This document shows, piece after piece, positions 33,756 to 47,006 of a DNA stretch of 64,000 nt. Below the pieces are notes generated by a model, which was given only the letters and a program-made list of their open reading frames with translations, was not told where the DNA came from and searched no databases. Each line of letters begins with the position of its first letter. Positions within the stretch are counted from its first letter, which is position 1. This stretch comes from Multifurca ochricompacta (taxonomy: Eukaryota; Basidiomycota; Agaricomycetes; Russulales; Russulaceae). The stretch covers positions 1 through 64,000 of the forward strand of contig WTXG01000057.1 of the NCBI GenBank assembly GCA_022496185.1, given 5' to 3'. The translations under genes and the position numbers were made by a program.

Positions 33756-36700
33756 TCATCGGAAATCCAAAGGAAGGGGATGTCTTCGCTGCCTCACTCG
33801 CTCGCCTGCAAGCTTAGTGATCGAATTCAAAAGGTCACCACGCCGTAGTGGTTCTATAAAAAATTAAAAATTAAAAAATTAAAAAAAAGTCAGAATTTAA
33901 CGGGGTCGGGGATTGAATTGTGCACACGTACTCGTGATGTGATCATCCTGTTGATATAAACATGTAAAAACAATACGTCATCGGAGACGAGTGAAAAGTG
34001 ACGCACCATGCCAGCATCAAGACATCTTTCCCTATCGCCAATCACTAATAATAATTAATTAATTAATTAAAAAATCAAAAAAATTAGTGACGTGTCAATA
34101 CAGGGAGCAGGGAGAATACGCACTCGCGTGTGCAGTTAGTGCAATGATGGGCGTCGGTAAAAGGTTATTATGCATCTCGTATGCACGGATCAACTCCGTC
34201 GCCTCCATACCTCCCATAAACGGCATCGAAACGTCCATCTGTATAATCATATATATCAATTAAATATATCAGTATCATCATCATCATCATCATCATCATC
34301 ATCGATGACGCACAAGAATGATATCAAACGGTCGATTCCGCTGTACACGCGCCTTAAACGCGTCCACAGCCAACGACCCGTTCTCCGCAATCTCAACCGT
34401 GTGCCCATACTTCTCCAAAATCTTTACCGCCAGCTTCTGATTAACCAAGTTATCCTCAGCAAGTAAAATGTCGAAAACGATGTCATTCGTCGCCGCCGCG
34501 GGACTGACGGTACTCGACTCCAGCGCCGAAATCAGCGCCGAGGAGAGATCCTGAGCTGTCACCGGCGTCGTGACCTCGGAGCTTATACTGTTGTCCAGAC
34601 ACCATTTCACTGTATATATATGTATATATATATATGTGGTTCTGGTCAGTCAAATGATGGTCAGATGGTCGTATTTATTACGTACAATTCAAGCGCGGAA
34701 GGTTCTGGCGTTTTTGTATTATAAACGCGGGTCAGCAGAGCACGAGAAAGGCATGGAAAAGAAGGGGAAGGGGGGGAGGGGGAGACGCACCGGAGCTAAT
34801 AGTACTATTGGAATATACCGCAAATGCTCATACTCGCGAATAGTCTCGGTCTGTTCCACATGTCCGCGTGTGTGAAAAATAAAATTGAAATGTGGTGTCA
34901 AAAGGTGAGGGTCCCGCGCCCTTCTCAATAAAGTAAAAACATACCACACTGAGCGAGTCAACGACGATAGTGTCGATATGAGGGCAAGTCGCCTTATCTG
35001 CGACCTCGAGCGGATCATGAATGACATACGGTCGCAATCCAAGCTCTTGTATCCGATCCACGACGCCGGTACAATCACGCAACGTGTCCACAAAAAGAAT
35101 GTTCCGATTCCCAAACGGCGCCACTTTGGCCAACGTCGCGTCCATGGACAGCTGACCGATTTGGGACGTGATGGTGAAGAAGAACTTGCTGCCCTTACCA
35201 ACCTCGCTTTCGACCCACATGCTTCCGGCCATCAGAGCAACTAGACGTTTCGAGATTGATAGTCCAAGACCCGTACCACCGTATTCCTGAGGGGAAATGG
35301 TTGAACAAAAAGCCGGGGGGGTGGGGGGGGAGGGAAAGAAACAGGAAAGGATAGACGCACTCTAGTCGTCGAACCGTCCGCTTGTGCAAACGTGTCAAAG
35401 ATGAGGTTCAACTTATCCTTAGCAATACCGATTCCGGTATCCAAAACACAAAATTCGAGCGTGACACTAGAATCGTCGAGCGCGAGGAGTCGGCAACTAA
35501 GCGCGACGTGACCCTTCTTGGACACTTTAGACGGTGTGAACTTGATCGCGTTGCCGACCAGATTCGTGATGACTTGTCGAAGACGAAGGGAATCACCAAT
35601 GAGTTGGTCAGGTATGTCGGGGTCAACGTCGTAAGTGAGGTCCAAGTTGTTTTGGGACGCCCGAACGACGAGGGTTTTAAGAATTCCGAAGACGGTCTGC
35701 CGGAACGAGAAGGAGACTTGCTCCATGGTCATCCGACCAGCTTCAACTGAATTAAAATTGTGGTCAACCAACGAACTTTTACGGGCCGGGTGGGAGGAGG
35801 GTGGAACGGTTCCTGTGGCACAAAAAATAAAAATAAAAACGTACTCTTTGAGATATCCAATATGTCATCGATGATCAATAACAATGACCGAGCGAGGCTG
35901 TGAACGAGTAAAAGACTCTCCCGCTGTGATCGGTTCAAGTCACTATCAAGGGTAAGCTCCGTCATGCCGATGATACCATTCATCGGTGTCCTGCGTGGGC
36001 TCTCCTCTCAGAAAAAAAAAAAAAAAAAAAGAGAAGAATGATGAGGGGTTTTCCATCAGACTGACCTTATCTCATGGGACATGTTAGCCAAGAACTCCGA
36101 TTTACTGCGGTTAGCCAACTCGGCCGCTTCCCTGGCGGCTGTATTCTTCTGAATACTGTCGCGCAAGTTGAATACCATCTGATTGATCTGAGTCTTCAAA
36201 GAGTCCATTTCACCGCTGGCTTCGACGGTAATAAAGCGGGTGAAATCTCCATCCATAGCGGCAGCCGAAATCTGTGCGAAACCACGTACTTGAGTGGTCA
36301 AATTACCGGCCATCGTGTTAACCGACATTCTATGGGGATGGGATGGGAATATGGGGATGTTGGATGACGTCATCATCATCATATTTTGTAAGATGACGTA
36401 CGTGATCTCTTGCCAAATTCCTTGAACGTTTCCGACTTCAGCTTGAACGCCCAATTTACCTTCGGTTCCCACCTCACGTGCCACTTTCTTAACTTCCGAT
36501 GCGAAAAATCCTAATTGGTCGATCATATCGTTGATCGTATTCACCAGGTGAAGGATCTCTCCAGATACCGACACTCCCGTCACTTTTTGTGTTAAATCTC
36601 CTCGAGCGACGGCCGTCTGCAAGTCAAGGTCAAATGATTCAATTGGTAAACGGTTAAACGTAACGTGTCTACATACCGTGGCAACGGCAATTGTTCGGAC

Positions 36701-39395
36701 TTGCAGAGTCAACTGTTACTCCCCGCCATCAGTAAGTTAAGGAAATATCCGATAAACGCAACTCACATTAGCCGCCATCACATTCACACAATCCGTCAAA
36801 TCCTAAAGCCTCGTTAATCCCAAAAAGAGAGAAAAAAAAAAAAGGACTCTCGGCGCTTTATTTTTGAACGAAAAAACGGACCTTCCATGTGCCTCCAACG
36901 TTCGTCACCTTTGCCTGACCGCCCAAACGACCCTCCGTGCCGACCTCGCGCGCAACACGCGTCACTTCGTCCGCAAAGACGCTCAAACTCTCCGTCATCC
37001 CGTTAACGGTTTCCTTCAAGTCGAGCATCTCGCCGCGCACGTCGACCTCAACCTTCTTCGTCAAATCGCCACTCGCCACTGCTTTGGTGACTTCGGCGAT
37101 CGAGCGCACTTGATTCGTCAGATTCATGGCCATCAAGTTCACATTATCCGTCAACACCTTGGGCAAAACCTTTAGTACGGGATCGGGGGCGCCAAAAAAA
37201 AAAAGTCCCGTTCGGGGCGGACGCGACGTACCTTCCACATGCCTTGCACATCCGGAACGTAAGCTTGACCTCCCAACATACCCTCCGTGCCGACTTCCAA
37301 CGATACGCGCGTGACTTCATTTGCGAGCGTCGACAGTTGATTCACCATTGAGTTGACGGTCATCTTCAAATCGAGCATCTCTCCCTGCACGTCGACTTCC
37401 ACCTGTTTGGATAAATCGCCAAGCGCGACCGCCTTGGTGACCTCCGAGATCGAGCGCACCTGATCTGTCAAGTTACTCGCCATTTTCTGCGAATGGGAAT
37501 ATCAAAAGGGTCACGGGTGTGAAAAAATTTGAAAAACAAAACTCACGTTCACGTTCAAGGTCAAATCCGCCCATGTGCCCTGGACGCCTTCCACGCGTGC
37601 CTGCCCACCCAAAATTCCCTGCGTGCCGACCTCGAGGGCGACCCGGGTGACTTCTGAAGCAAAAGCGCTCAATTGGTCCACCATGGAGTTCACTGTTGTC
37701 TTCAAAGTCGCCATCTCGCCCTCGACCTGGATCTCGATCTTGCGCGTCAAATCGCCTTTGGCGACCGCAGTCGTGACTGTAGCGATTGACCGCACTTGAT
37801 CTGTCAAACTTGAACACATGCGATTCACCTATGTGATAATAAGCACCCGAGCCCCGTGTGTTTATGCGAGAGCGAGAGATTTGACGTACATTTCTCGTCA
37901 GCTCGAGCCATACACCTTCGACATCGGGCACGTGAGCTTGTCCTCCCAATATACCTTGTGAACCGACTTCAAGGGTCACGCGGGTGACTTCGGCGGCTAA
38001 TGCTCGGAGCCGGACCACCATTCCGTTGACGGTATTCTTCAAATCGAGTATCTCGCCGCGGGCATCGACGTCAATCTGCTTGGATAGATCGCCCAAGGCT
38101 ACCGCCTTGGTGACACGGGCGATGTTTCGGACCTGATTCGTTAAATTGGCCGCGAGCTTGTTGACGACCCCGGTGAGCTCCCGCCAGGTGCCTTCGACGT
38201 CGAGTACGAGAGCTTGACCGCCGAGTTTACTGGCGGAGGGGAAAGGGGACAACAAAAAAAAAAAAATTAAGAGGTCAGATACTCAGCTGTAGGGGGGCGG
38301 GGGGGACTTCGAGAGATGAACAACGCACCCTTCCGTACCGACCTCCTGCGAGACACGAGTGACCTCCCTGGCGAACTGGCCAAGTTTGTCGACCATACCG
38401 TTGATAACGTCCTTGAGCTGTACCATGACGACACCCTGTACGGGTACCGTAATCTTCTGGGACAAATCCCCGCGAGCGACGGCGTTACAAACACGGGCGA
38501 CGTCTTGTACTTGAGCTTTGAGGAGACGAAGCTCTTCGACGGCACTCATACCGCTTTCGAATGCGGCGGTAGCGAGAGGCCCACCGGGAGGGACGACGAG
38601 GGGAGATCCGGATGATGCAGAGGCAGAGGCCTTGAAGGAGGAAGATATCTTACTCATAATAATGCTGTCGCTGACGGCCTTGCCGCATATAGGGCATAAG
38701 ATGAAATCGCTATGTGATGTGGGAGGAGCGGAGAGAGATAAAATATTGAGTCCGCGGGAGAATCCATTGTAATGGGTAGGGCGATCTACGCCATTCTGAA
38801 GGCCATCGAGAGAGATCGTCATGGGAGAAGCGGAGCGATCGGCGAAACGGGTGGTGGGGGAGGCTTGCTCTGGATCTGAACCATTACTCTCGGACATGTT
38901 GACATCCTGTTCGAAATCGGAAGCGAGGGTAGCAAGATTGTAAGGAGGGAAGAAAGATGGGGAGGATGCACTGTGGGGGACGGGAGTGCCAGATGTAGAA
39001 CGAACGGTCGCACTGGAATAACCGGAGGGGGTGGTGCCATTGGATGAGGATAAGATGGGGAGTGGGGGGGAATGGGTTGAAGAAACATCACTCTGGGACG
39101 AGTTAGCAGAAGGGTTGGAAATCGGTGGGGTATCGCCCACGCTGCGACGTTTCTTGGTATCTGGGCCATTCTCCCAGTTCTCCGATGCCTTTATGCTAGC
39201 GAGAGTCTCCTCGGCGGTGTACATTCTACGAGCCATTGTCTTCAAGGCACGGAGAATGTTATCGGTCTGCCAACTTGATGGGCCATCATAGCGTGGGATT
39301 GGGGCGGGGAAAGGACCGAGCTCGTAGATGGAAAGGGCGAGGACGAGATGAGAGAGAAAAGGATCCGAGAGGGGGCCCTGAACCTGAGCGTCCAT
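33756..39395 (-). CDS. Group III hybrid histidine kinase with HAMP repeats (Nik1/Os-1 type)
   Basis: Many exons, starting MDAQVQGPL at 39395 and ending at the TGA at 33756-33758. After a Ser/Pro-rich head come seven HAMP-like repeats (about 38480-36150), each with a GDL or GDF core and most ending EVGTEG/LGGQA. The histidine kinase follows: [10 protein letters not shown] with the phosphorylated His, N box [10 protein letters not shown]1 DTGIGIA. A receiver domain comes last: FDILLAEDN, acceptor Asp in [10 protein letters not shown] (about 34233-34235), LTAHA and KPLRRGDLL. Short C-terminal exons lie at about 34045-33995 and 33940-33756. This is the cytosolic osmosensor upstream of the HOG MAP kinase pathway and the target of fludioxonil-type fungicides. 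All key residues are present, so it looks functional. Confidence 0.93.
34274..34305. repeat. (ATC)n trinucleotide tract within an intron
   Basis: About ten ATC/TCA units lie inside the intron that splits the receiver domain just before the phospho-acceptor exon. Confidence 0.7.
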
Positions 39396-40256
39396 CTTTG
39401 TCAAAGTGGGAGAGGGGAGGGGTGGTGGTGAGGACAAAGAAAGAAGTTAAGACGATGAGACGGGACCGGGGAAGGGATAGAAGTAGGGGGGGAGGAGTGG
39501 GATGGAGGCTAGAGGAAGGAAGGGAGGTTGAGTGGGTGGGAGATATTTACTTGTTGTACGTGCTAAGTGAGTGTAAGAAGAGGTGATGTACCTACCTAAC
39601 CCCTTGATGATCTACTTTGTCTCGTGTGCTGTGCTGCTGGTGCTGCTTGGCCTTTGCACTTTAATGTTCCTCCTCTTCTCTATCCTTCTCTGTATTATCT
39701 TCTGTTATGCAGTTTTAGCGTTAACGGTTGGTAGTTTATCCTCAAACTCTCACTCTCACCTCTCTCTCTCACTTCTCTCTCACTCAGGTTGAGCTCACTA
39801 ACCTGGGTGGGAGTGGGAGTTATATAAACCACGTGCCATGTCACACTTTCCCTTTTTATACAATTTCAATTCAAATATGAATGTTCCCCGCTCCCCGCTC
39901 CGCTCAATCCCAATCTTCAACGCTCCGACTAGTCGCATCATCACCTCTCCCCCCCCCCCTCACTTGCACTTTTTCGTTTGCCTCCTAAATAATTAAGTCA
40001 AACAACAACTAAACTTTATACCTGTAAGCGAGCTTTTTTAAAAAAAATAAAATAAAACGCCATCATTCAACTTGTAGGCGTGTATTCTTGCACACGTAGC
40101 CATCTCTCTGGACCCTGATAACCGCGATCAAATTGGCCGTCCTCATTCTTATTCTCATGACCAGACCACAAATCAATAGATCAATTACAAATAATAAATA
40201 AGTACAAAAATAAATAAAAAACCGAGGAAATAAAACCATTCTGTCTGCCACATGGC

Positions 40257-40300
40257 CTTGCTTGCTTGCTTGCTTGCTTGCTTGAATTGAATTGAATTGA
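40257..40300. repeat. (CTTG)n followed by (AATTG)n
   Basis: About seven CTTG units run directly into about three AATTG units. Confidence 0.75.
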
Positions 40301-41680
40301 GCGGAGACCGGTCACCGGAAATGAAATCTTGTTTGTTTATGTTTCTTTGCGCTTTCCTCTTTCCCTTTTCCCTCTAATTGGGTATTCCCCGGGTCCATGG
40401 CCTCCCTGGCCTGGCCTGGATAGTCAGTTCAAGTTCTCTTGTTATTTTCTGTTCTCTGTCTCTGGTCTTGTTTTGGTCCCAAGTAACTCCCCACATCCCC
40501 ATCATTCCACATTTTCTACAGAGAACGTCACGAGAACTCCTCGGTCCGGCACTCTTTCCGACAATAGCGGCTACTACAACCAACCCAACCGAACGAGCGA
40601 GGTGGCGGCACTGTTTCAGATTGGTTTGTTTGACACCCTTTCACTTTCACTCCACACATCTTCTTCTTGCTACCTTTTCTCGAAAACCCTCCCCCCCCTC
40701 CCCTTTCACCCCTTTCCCCCCCCCCTTTTTCCCCCTGCCTTTCCCCCTTTGCCCTCGAAGTCGAGGACCCAAACAATACGAAAATGGAAATTCTACCCGC
40801 ATCCCCGCCATTTCGCTTTTAGCCCCTCCCCTCCCCTCCCCCCCCCTCCCCTCTCCTCCATTTCCATTCCATTCCATCTTATTACTTAACTTACCGACTA
40901 CCTCTTTTGGATAGAGAGTGTGGCGGCTCGGCTCCATTTCAGAAGTGCCCGCGCCTCCATTGTTCGTTATCTCTCACTCTGTAACGGGTCGGGTCAAATA
41001 ACAAATCACCACTCATCCCACTGAAATTCCAAATACCCCTCAATATCAATATCTCCGCCAGGGGAGGGGGGGGGCTAGTGTGTGAGAAAAAGCGGCACGT
41101 CATCTGCCAGTGTGTGTGTGCCAGAATCTCCTCCTCTTCCTATAGTATCCTCCTCCCGCATCAGTCCTTCCTCGATAAGTTAATGACAGCTGCGTCATGA
41201 CTTGGCACTAAGATCCGATGATATGCCTATGAATTCTGTTGATCGTCTGTTTGTTTGTTTGGCAGTGGTTGGGCATGTTTGGAAGAACGAACGGACCCGG
41301 AAGAAGGGGTAAAAAGGGGCCTGAAAATTGGTTTTATAAGTTATATAAGTTCATTTATTTATTTTTTTGGGCGGGGGTTCCCGCCGCCGTTTAATTTGAC
41401 ATTGAAAAAAATTGTAAAATAAAGCCCCGACTAAATTATGTTGTATGTATGTTTATTTTTACCCGGCGGCCTTTTTTTTTTAAACCCCCTTGCCGCCGCC
41501 AGTACGTGGCCTCGTTGCCCGAGTTACCCCCCTCCCCCCTCAAGTAGGCCGCGATCGAGAGTCGAGTGACGTCAAAGTTCAAAGGAGGATGTTTTTTTTT
41601 TTTTAGGGCTTTGGTGGCCCCTGCCTCATCAGAACGTTGCTACTACCCCTTGTCTTTTTATCTTCTTTTTTTTTTTGCCA

Positions 41681-41704
41681 AAGAGAGAGAGAGAGAGAGA
41701 GAGA
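41681..41704. repeat. (AG)n microsatellite
   Basis: About twelve AG dinucleotides. Confidence 0.8.
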
Positions 41705-44356
41705 AATTATTATATATATATACAGGAGTAAAGGGATGATGAATTTTGCGCAAACAGAGCGCCGTGAGTTCTCCTATCGCCCATGGGCGGGGGCATTTAC
41801 GGGTCGTGCTTATCTCTCCCAAAAAAAAAAAGATAAGAAAAATAGGCTCGATATTAAGGCGTGTTGTTGTTCCTGATCATCATCATCAGATAGTTCCAAG
41901 CGCCGCTGTTGTGGCGGTGGTGGTGGTGGTGACAAGCGAGCGAGTGAGGGGGAAGAGGAGGAGGTGGTGGGGTGGCCAGCCGTGGCCCGTTGCCCGTGTG
42001 CGGGTATCTCACCTCCCATTGAGCCTACTCAGAACTCAGATTGGCGGGGTGAATATTGGTGGGGAATAGCGGCGCACAAAGACGAAATCGAAAAGTTAAT
42101 CTTTTATTTTTGTCACCCAAGTACGCGAGACCTTGTTTTTATTTATTTTTATTTTTTGGCTTTGATGATGATCGTTTACTCTTCGCGCGCCTCAGAAGAG
42201 GTCCGATACTTTCCTTACAGCCGTTATATTTTATATAATGTTTGCCGCTCGCTCGGGGAACCAACTAACTGCGATCCCCTCATGACTTCATGATCAAGGG
42301 CCGTTCGTTTCGTTTTACCATTAGAATGAATGATGAAAGTAATAATGACCGTAACAAGCACTTGTGCTGCCACCTATTTTTTTTTTTTTTTTCAACCACG
42401 GAGTCCTACGTTGGTGACAACCCACATACCAATAATAATCAATCCCTCAACTCTCAAGTCCTTTGACTCCCCTTTCTAATTCAAGCTATTATTATTCCTT
42501 TTTATTTTTTTCACTATTACCCCCGCGCAGCGGGTCCCGGGCCTTATCCATCTAAGCTAAGGGAGAGAGAACTCGATAAGTAAAAGCAACCAACCCAATC
42601 CATATATACTGAATGCGCCCCTCCCATGGGTTTTTACAATTTATTTATTTATTTTATTGTTGTGCGCCATCTCAGCAGAATGACTCGTTTCTGATAACTT
42701 CTTTTATGCATTTGGCATGCACTTTCCTTTAACTAACCAGAAGAATACCATGTCAGTGATCGTCGTAGTCGTCTTCTACTTCTGGGAGCTGTTGAAAAAG
42801 AACCTAAACCCCCACTCTTCCCCCACGTTCGAAGTCCCTTCTATGACGTGACTTGGGAATGGCTCTCTACACATATGACCTTGACGCGGCGGCGGTGGTC
42901 AAACACGTGCAACACACCCGGCCAAGGGCAAGGATCAAGATGGGCCGGACCGGATCAGTGATGACCGCGAAACATTTCCACTCGTTTATTATTATTTATT
43001 GTCTTATCTTGCTACCCGTTTAGGAAGCTTGTTTATCTAAACCTAAATCTCGGCTGCCACATCTCGCTTTTTTCCAAAAGACCCAAGCTCACAGCTCAGC
43101 TATAAGAAAAAAGCATTTCATTCTCTTTTAAGTGTGAGCAGCACTTTGTAGCATCCTTTTTTTATTTATTAATTAAAAATTGTCTCGAGCGAAACAACAA
43201 CTTACTATGACCCTCCAATATCAAGTTGACTCCACGTTGGATCTAGGTTTTACCGCAATGGTAGGTGGCCGACTCAACAGACGCCTTCAGGGGGAAAGGG
43301 GTTCCGAGGTTCGTCCTGGGTTGAAGTAAACTTCGCCATCATCTGAGATAGATGCGGTGATACGCGACTCCCCAAAGTCTGGCCGGACGCGCCTGTACTC
43401 ATGAATCTTTAAAAAGAGGTATTGGAACCAGGATTAAAAAAAAAAACTCCAAAAGAAACGCCACAGGGAGATCATCAACGCGATACGCCCTGGGCGGCAT
43501 TTTAAATTCCAAGAAACTAACACCTATACATCTTCCTTTACGCCTCTACAGATTACCCACCGAATTAACAAATGATCCAGAGACTCCCTTTCTGTTCTGA
43601 TGGGGGAGAGATTTCGCTTCATAGGAGTCGTTCGTTAAACCCAACATGTTCATGGTGTCGAGATATGATTCCAGGTTTAGGAGTTCAGCTCCCCGCGGCC
43701 CCCCCCCCCCCCCCGATGTGGCTAAATCCAAATCATCATCACAACGCCTTACTAAAAAAAAAAAACTAACTAGGGAAGATGGTTAAAAAAAAAAAAAACT
43801 GTTGCTGCTAGGAGCCGCAGGTCGAAAGTAGAGGGGAGGGACGACACAACTCTTGAAGATTTTACTTCCTAAACGAACCAATTTAGTTCTCATGATGCCT
43901 ATAGGAGTTTACTATTTCACTTTGAACCTTGGGTCTTCCCACAACTACACAACTCTGAGGCTCTCTCATCCATGGTTATATGACGCATTGGGCTCGAAAG
44001 TCGCTCACATGCATTTATTGAAGGTCAACAGGTTCATGGGTTTGACCGTTGAAAGTAAGAGTGAAAATATATATGCGCTACTTTTTTTTTTTTTTGATCC
44101 AATTTTTATTCCGCGTGCAGTTTCCTAAAACAAGAGCGGTCGTATCTACTTCAGGAGCCTCAGTAAATACATTTGAGTGAGCCATAAAGATAGTTGAATA
44201 AGTAAAGTCACCACACATGTAGGGGACCATCAGAAGTAATAATTAGTGAGGTTTGGTGGGATAAACCGTTATGGTTTAGAGTCAAATGAGGATACATTGG
44301 TTGTGGACTTGTTGTCCATCTGGGGCGCCAGTCATCCGTGGTCTTCAGGGATTCTT

Positions 44357-46150
44357 TGATTTACAGGTTTGAAGGTAGCTTGTGTATGTTGTTATAGAAA
44401 TGTTTAAAAAAAACGTGGGCTCTTCCATGGAAGTAGGATGGAAAGCAGGGTTCATCCGGATGGGGGTGAATGTTGAGTTCATGGCATAGAGCGGCGTGGG
44501 ATGGGCAATGGAAAATGACATGTTCTATGGAATGCAATGATGTGGCGTCACATGGGCATGTAAGTTCATCCCCGGGGGGGGGGGGGTTTTGGCCGAAATC
44601 GTATTGTGTAGTCACTTACGAACGCATGACTGACAGCCCACCTTAGGGCTGTGGAGGCCGTGTTTCATGAGTAGAGTGGGTCTCTGTTGTTTTTTTGCCA
44701 CCAGTGGTAGTTGCAGCAGTGAAGAGAGGGTGGTTTTTCCCACTGGGTGCGTCTCTGATGGTGTGGGTGCGGATGAAGGTGTGGTCATGAGGACGTTTTC
44801 TCCTATCACCGAGCCAGTCTGTGGCCCAGTTTTTATTGGCATGTTTTGCAGGGCTACTTTGTGTGCCTCCTTCTGTGCTTCGGAGTCATGTATTTGAGGG
44901 ATCCAAACTAGGTGAATGCCAAGTCCTGTATAGGTTTCAGTCAGTGCTTTCAAATTAGTTAGGATGGAAGCTAGGTAGTTAGAGTTGTTTTTTTTTTTTT
45001 TTGCGCTGGATTGAATTGTTTGGATGAGTGCGACGTTTCTAAGGCAAAAGTGTAGATTCAGTGGGAGAGGCACTTCTGTGAAGCGTTCTCTCGACCATTC
45101 CATGGTTTTGGCCAAAGTGTGGAGTTCAGCGTCATACTGGGTCAACTCAGAGCCCAGACACCATAAGTTCGTCAGCTTGTTTGGCTTCCTGTGAGTTCCC
45201 TGTTGGCCTCCTTTGCTTTCGACTAGAACTGCTGCGGCTCCCGCGACAATTTTTTGCTGTCCATTTGTCCAATGTTTCCGAGGCAGGTGATGATGTGTAC
45301 AAGCATTCCATAGCTCCGTCTCGCGTGCTGATCTTGTGGATCCAGTCGCGACGGCTCTTTGGGTCAGAGGTCCCCATAAACTGGACGCTGTCACCCCAGT
45401 TGAAAACTTCCCAGGGGGGAACTTGAGGACATCAATCCTTTCTACATTGAAGGGTATATAGACTCCGCCATCTTGATCAGTGTGGAGTGTTTTGTCCTGG
45501 TTTGTTGCGGTGCAGGGAGGGGGAGGGGGGAGGGGAGGGGAGCAGCAGCAGGTTATTATTCTGAGGGCATTCTGAAGTGTTGGTCTGGCCCAGACGGTGA
45601 GTAATCTGGGTAATCGGCAGGTAATCTGTTGAAGCGGAGGGCAGATGTGTGAGTTAGTTTTTTTTTCCAAGTAATGACGCATGGGAAGAATGCGTAGCAG
45701 TTCGTGAAGTTCGTCTCTTGGCGCGGTTGTGGAAGGCCCCCTGAGATAGATGACTTTTTACTGCATGGTTCATGACCTGTTGGGTTTGCTGGGCCAGTCC
45801 TTTGAAGTTAGGTTGCATGGCGCCAGAGTTGACAACCATAGGACAGCAACGGGGAGGCAAATGGCATTTATGACTAGGCGCCAGTTTGCCATGTTGAGGC
45901 CTCGTTCTGTATTACCTAGTACTTGTTGAGTGCCTTGATGATGCACGGGCACGGTTGCACATGATTGTGACGTGCTCATCTCATTTGAGTGTGTCATTGA
46001 AGAAGAAGCCTAGATAGCGGATGTTGTGTTTCGGCTTTACTGTATAGTAAGTGTGTGCATCTGGATCAAAAAGGTACAGGGGGCGCGTGTGAGGTGCATC
46101 TCTGCGCTTTCTGAAAGTGATAATTTCTGTCTTTTCCGGTTCAGCAAACA
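44357..46150 (-). mobile_element. 5'-truncated, decayed LINE: reverse transcriptase end, RNase H, zinc knuckle
   Basis: Reading the minus strand from about 46150: a reverse transcriptase C-terminal part (KTEIITFRKRR..., NIRYLGFFFNDTLK, then IMCNRARASIKALNKY), broken by stops and frameshifts. It continues with MANWRLVINAICLPVAVL, as in fungal LINE polymerases. An RNase H domain follows with YDAELHTLAKTMEW; the usual FTDN-type Asp motif is not recognisable. Last is a CCHC-like end CPCDATSLHSIEHVIFHCPSH (44361-44615). The order RT - RNase H - zinc knuckle is typical of Tad/CRE-like fungal non-LTR elements. Catalytic RT motifs are missing, so it is dead. Confidence 0.75.
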
Positions 46151-47006
46151 TACCTGCTCCTCAGAGCCACATCGCACAGAAGTGATAGCCTTCTACTGAG
46201 TTTAGAGTATACCTGGTCCCTGGTCCCAGTTCTGTCCTCATGTACTATGTACATTTGAAGGCAAGATCCCTTTGGCGGCTGTTGCAGTTGGCTTAGTCAT
46301 TCTTTATAAAGTCAATAGTTTCAGGTGTTTTTAGACAGTTGCTTAACGCACAGATTAAAGCAAAGAAAAGGAACGATAGAATTTCTGGGTCAGAAGCCAA
46401 GTAGAGTACAAGAGCTCAAGACTGAGGTTTTAAGCTGAAATCTAAAGTATATGTACGAGCTAGAGAGATGATGTTCATCGTAGCTTAGCTGGAACGAGCA
46501 GCTCGAAAGTAATGAGGAACAGCAAAAGAGTCGAGAGCGTTGAGGACGCGGCCTAGTAATTACGTAGAAAAGTAGAAGAGTATTAGAACAAAGGAAAGAA
46601 ATGAAGCTTAGTGTTCAAAAGGTACGTGTTGTAAGGATTCGTAACATCGGCATTTGTGTGGAACGGCGAGCATCCAATGAGCATGGACACAACAGTCTTC
46701 ACAGAGGCATTTTATCGACACCACCAGTCCTGGGTTATGAATGAATGGGATTATCCCGTAGTTCCTGAGTTCCAAGTTCATAAGCGGTTAGCGATTAAAT
46801 TTATAAGGAACTTGGAGCTGGGCAAGAAAGTTTGGGGGGGGGGGGGTTTGCACTACGTTGAGAGGATGGGGTCTTTATCATTCATTTAATAAACTTAATA
46901 CCTCGAATAGGTGATGGAAGTTTATCAATTAGAGCTTGGAGGGCAAGCGTTTTCTTCAAGTGAGTTGTAACAAAAACGACCGACCGATTGTTGTAAGTCA
47001 ACTGCC
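46151..47006. other. Spacer between LINE relic and tRNase Z
   Basis: No supported gene. A 77-codon ORF at 46656-46889 contains a G-run and is not recognised. Confidence 0.4.

Larger units (their letters stand above)
39396..44356. other. About 5 kb gene-poor, low-complexity region upstream of the histidine kinase
   Basis: Homopolymers and simple repeats are frequent: CTTG at 40257-40284, AATTG at 40284-40300, AG at 41681-41704, long C and T runs. ORFs (for example 40329-40914, 41637-42293, 43853-44128) are low in complexity and lack family features. A long 5' untranslated leader of the kinase gene may occupy part of it. A minus-strand ORF at 43546-43731 ends cleanly but cannot be assigned. 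Confidence 0.5.

Noticed and set aside
40329..40914. Long ORFs (186 and 178 codons) upstream of the histidine kinase
   Set aside because: They overlap in different frames, are built of Pro/Phe/Ser low-complexity sequence from C/T-rich DNA, and have no family features or clean splice sites.
43853..44128. Plus-strand ORF beside the LINE relic
   Set aside because: No family motif, ends in a T-rich low-complexity stretch, and lies antisense to nothing recognisable.
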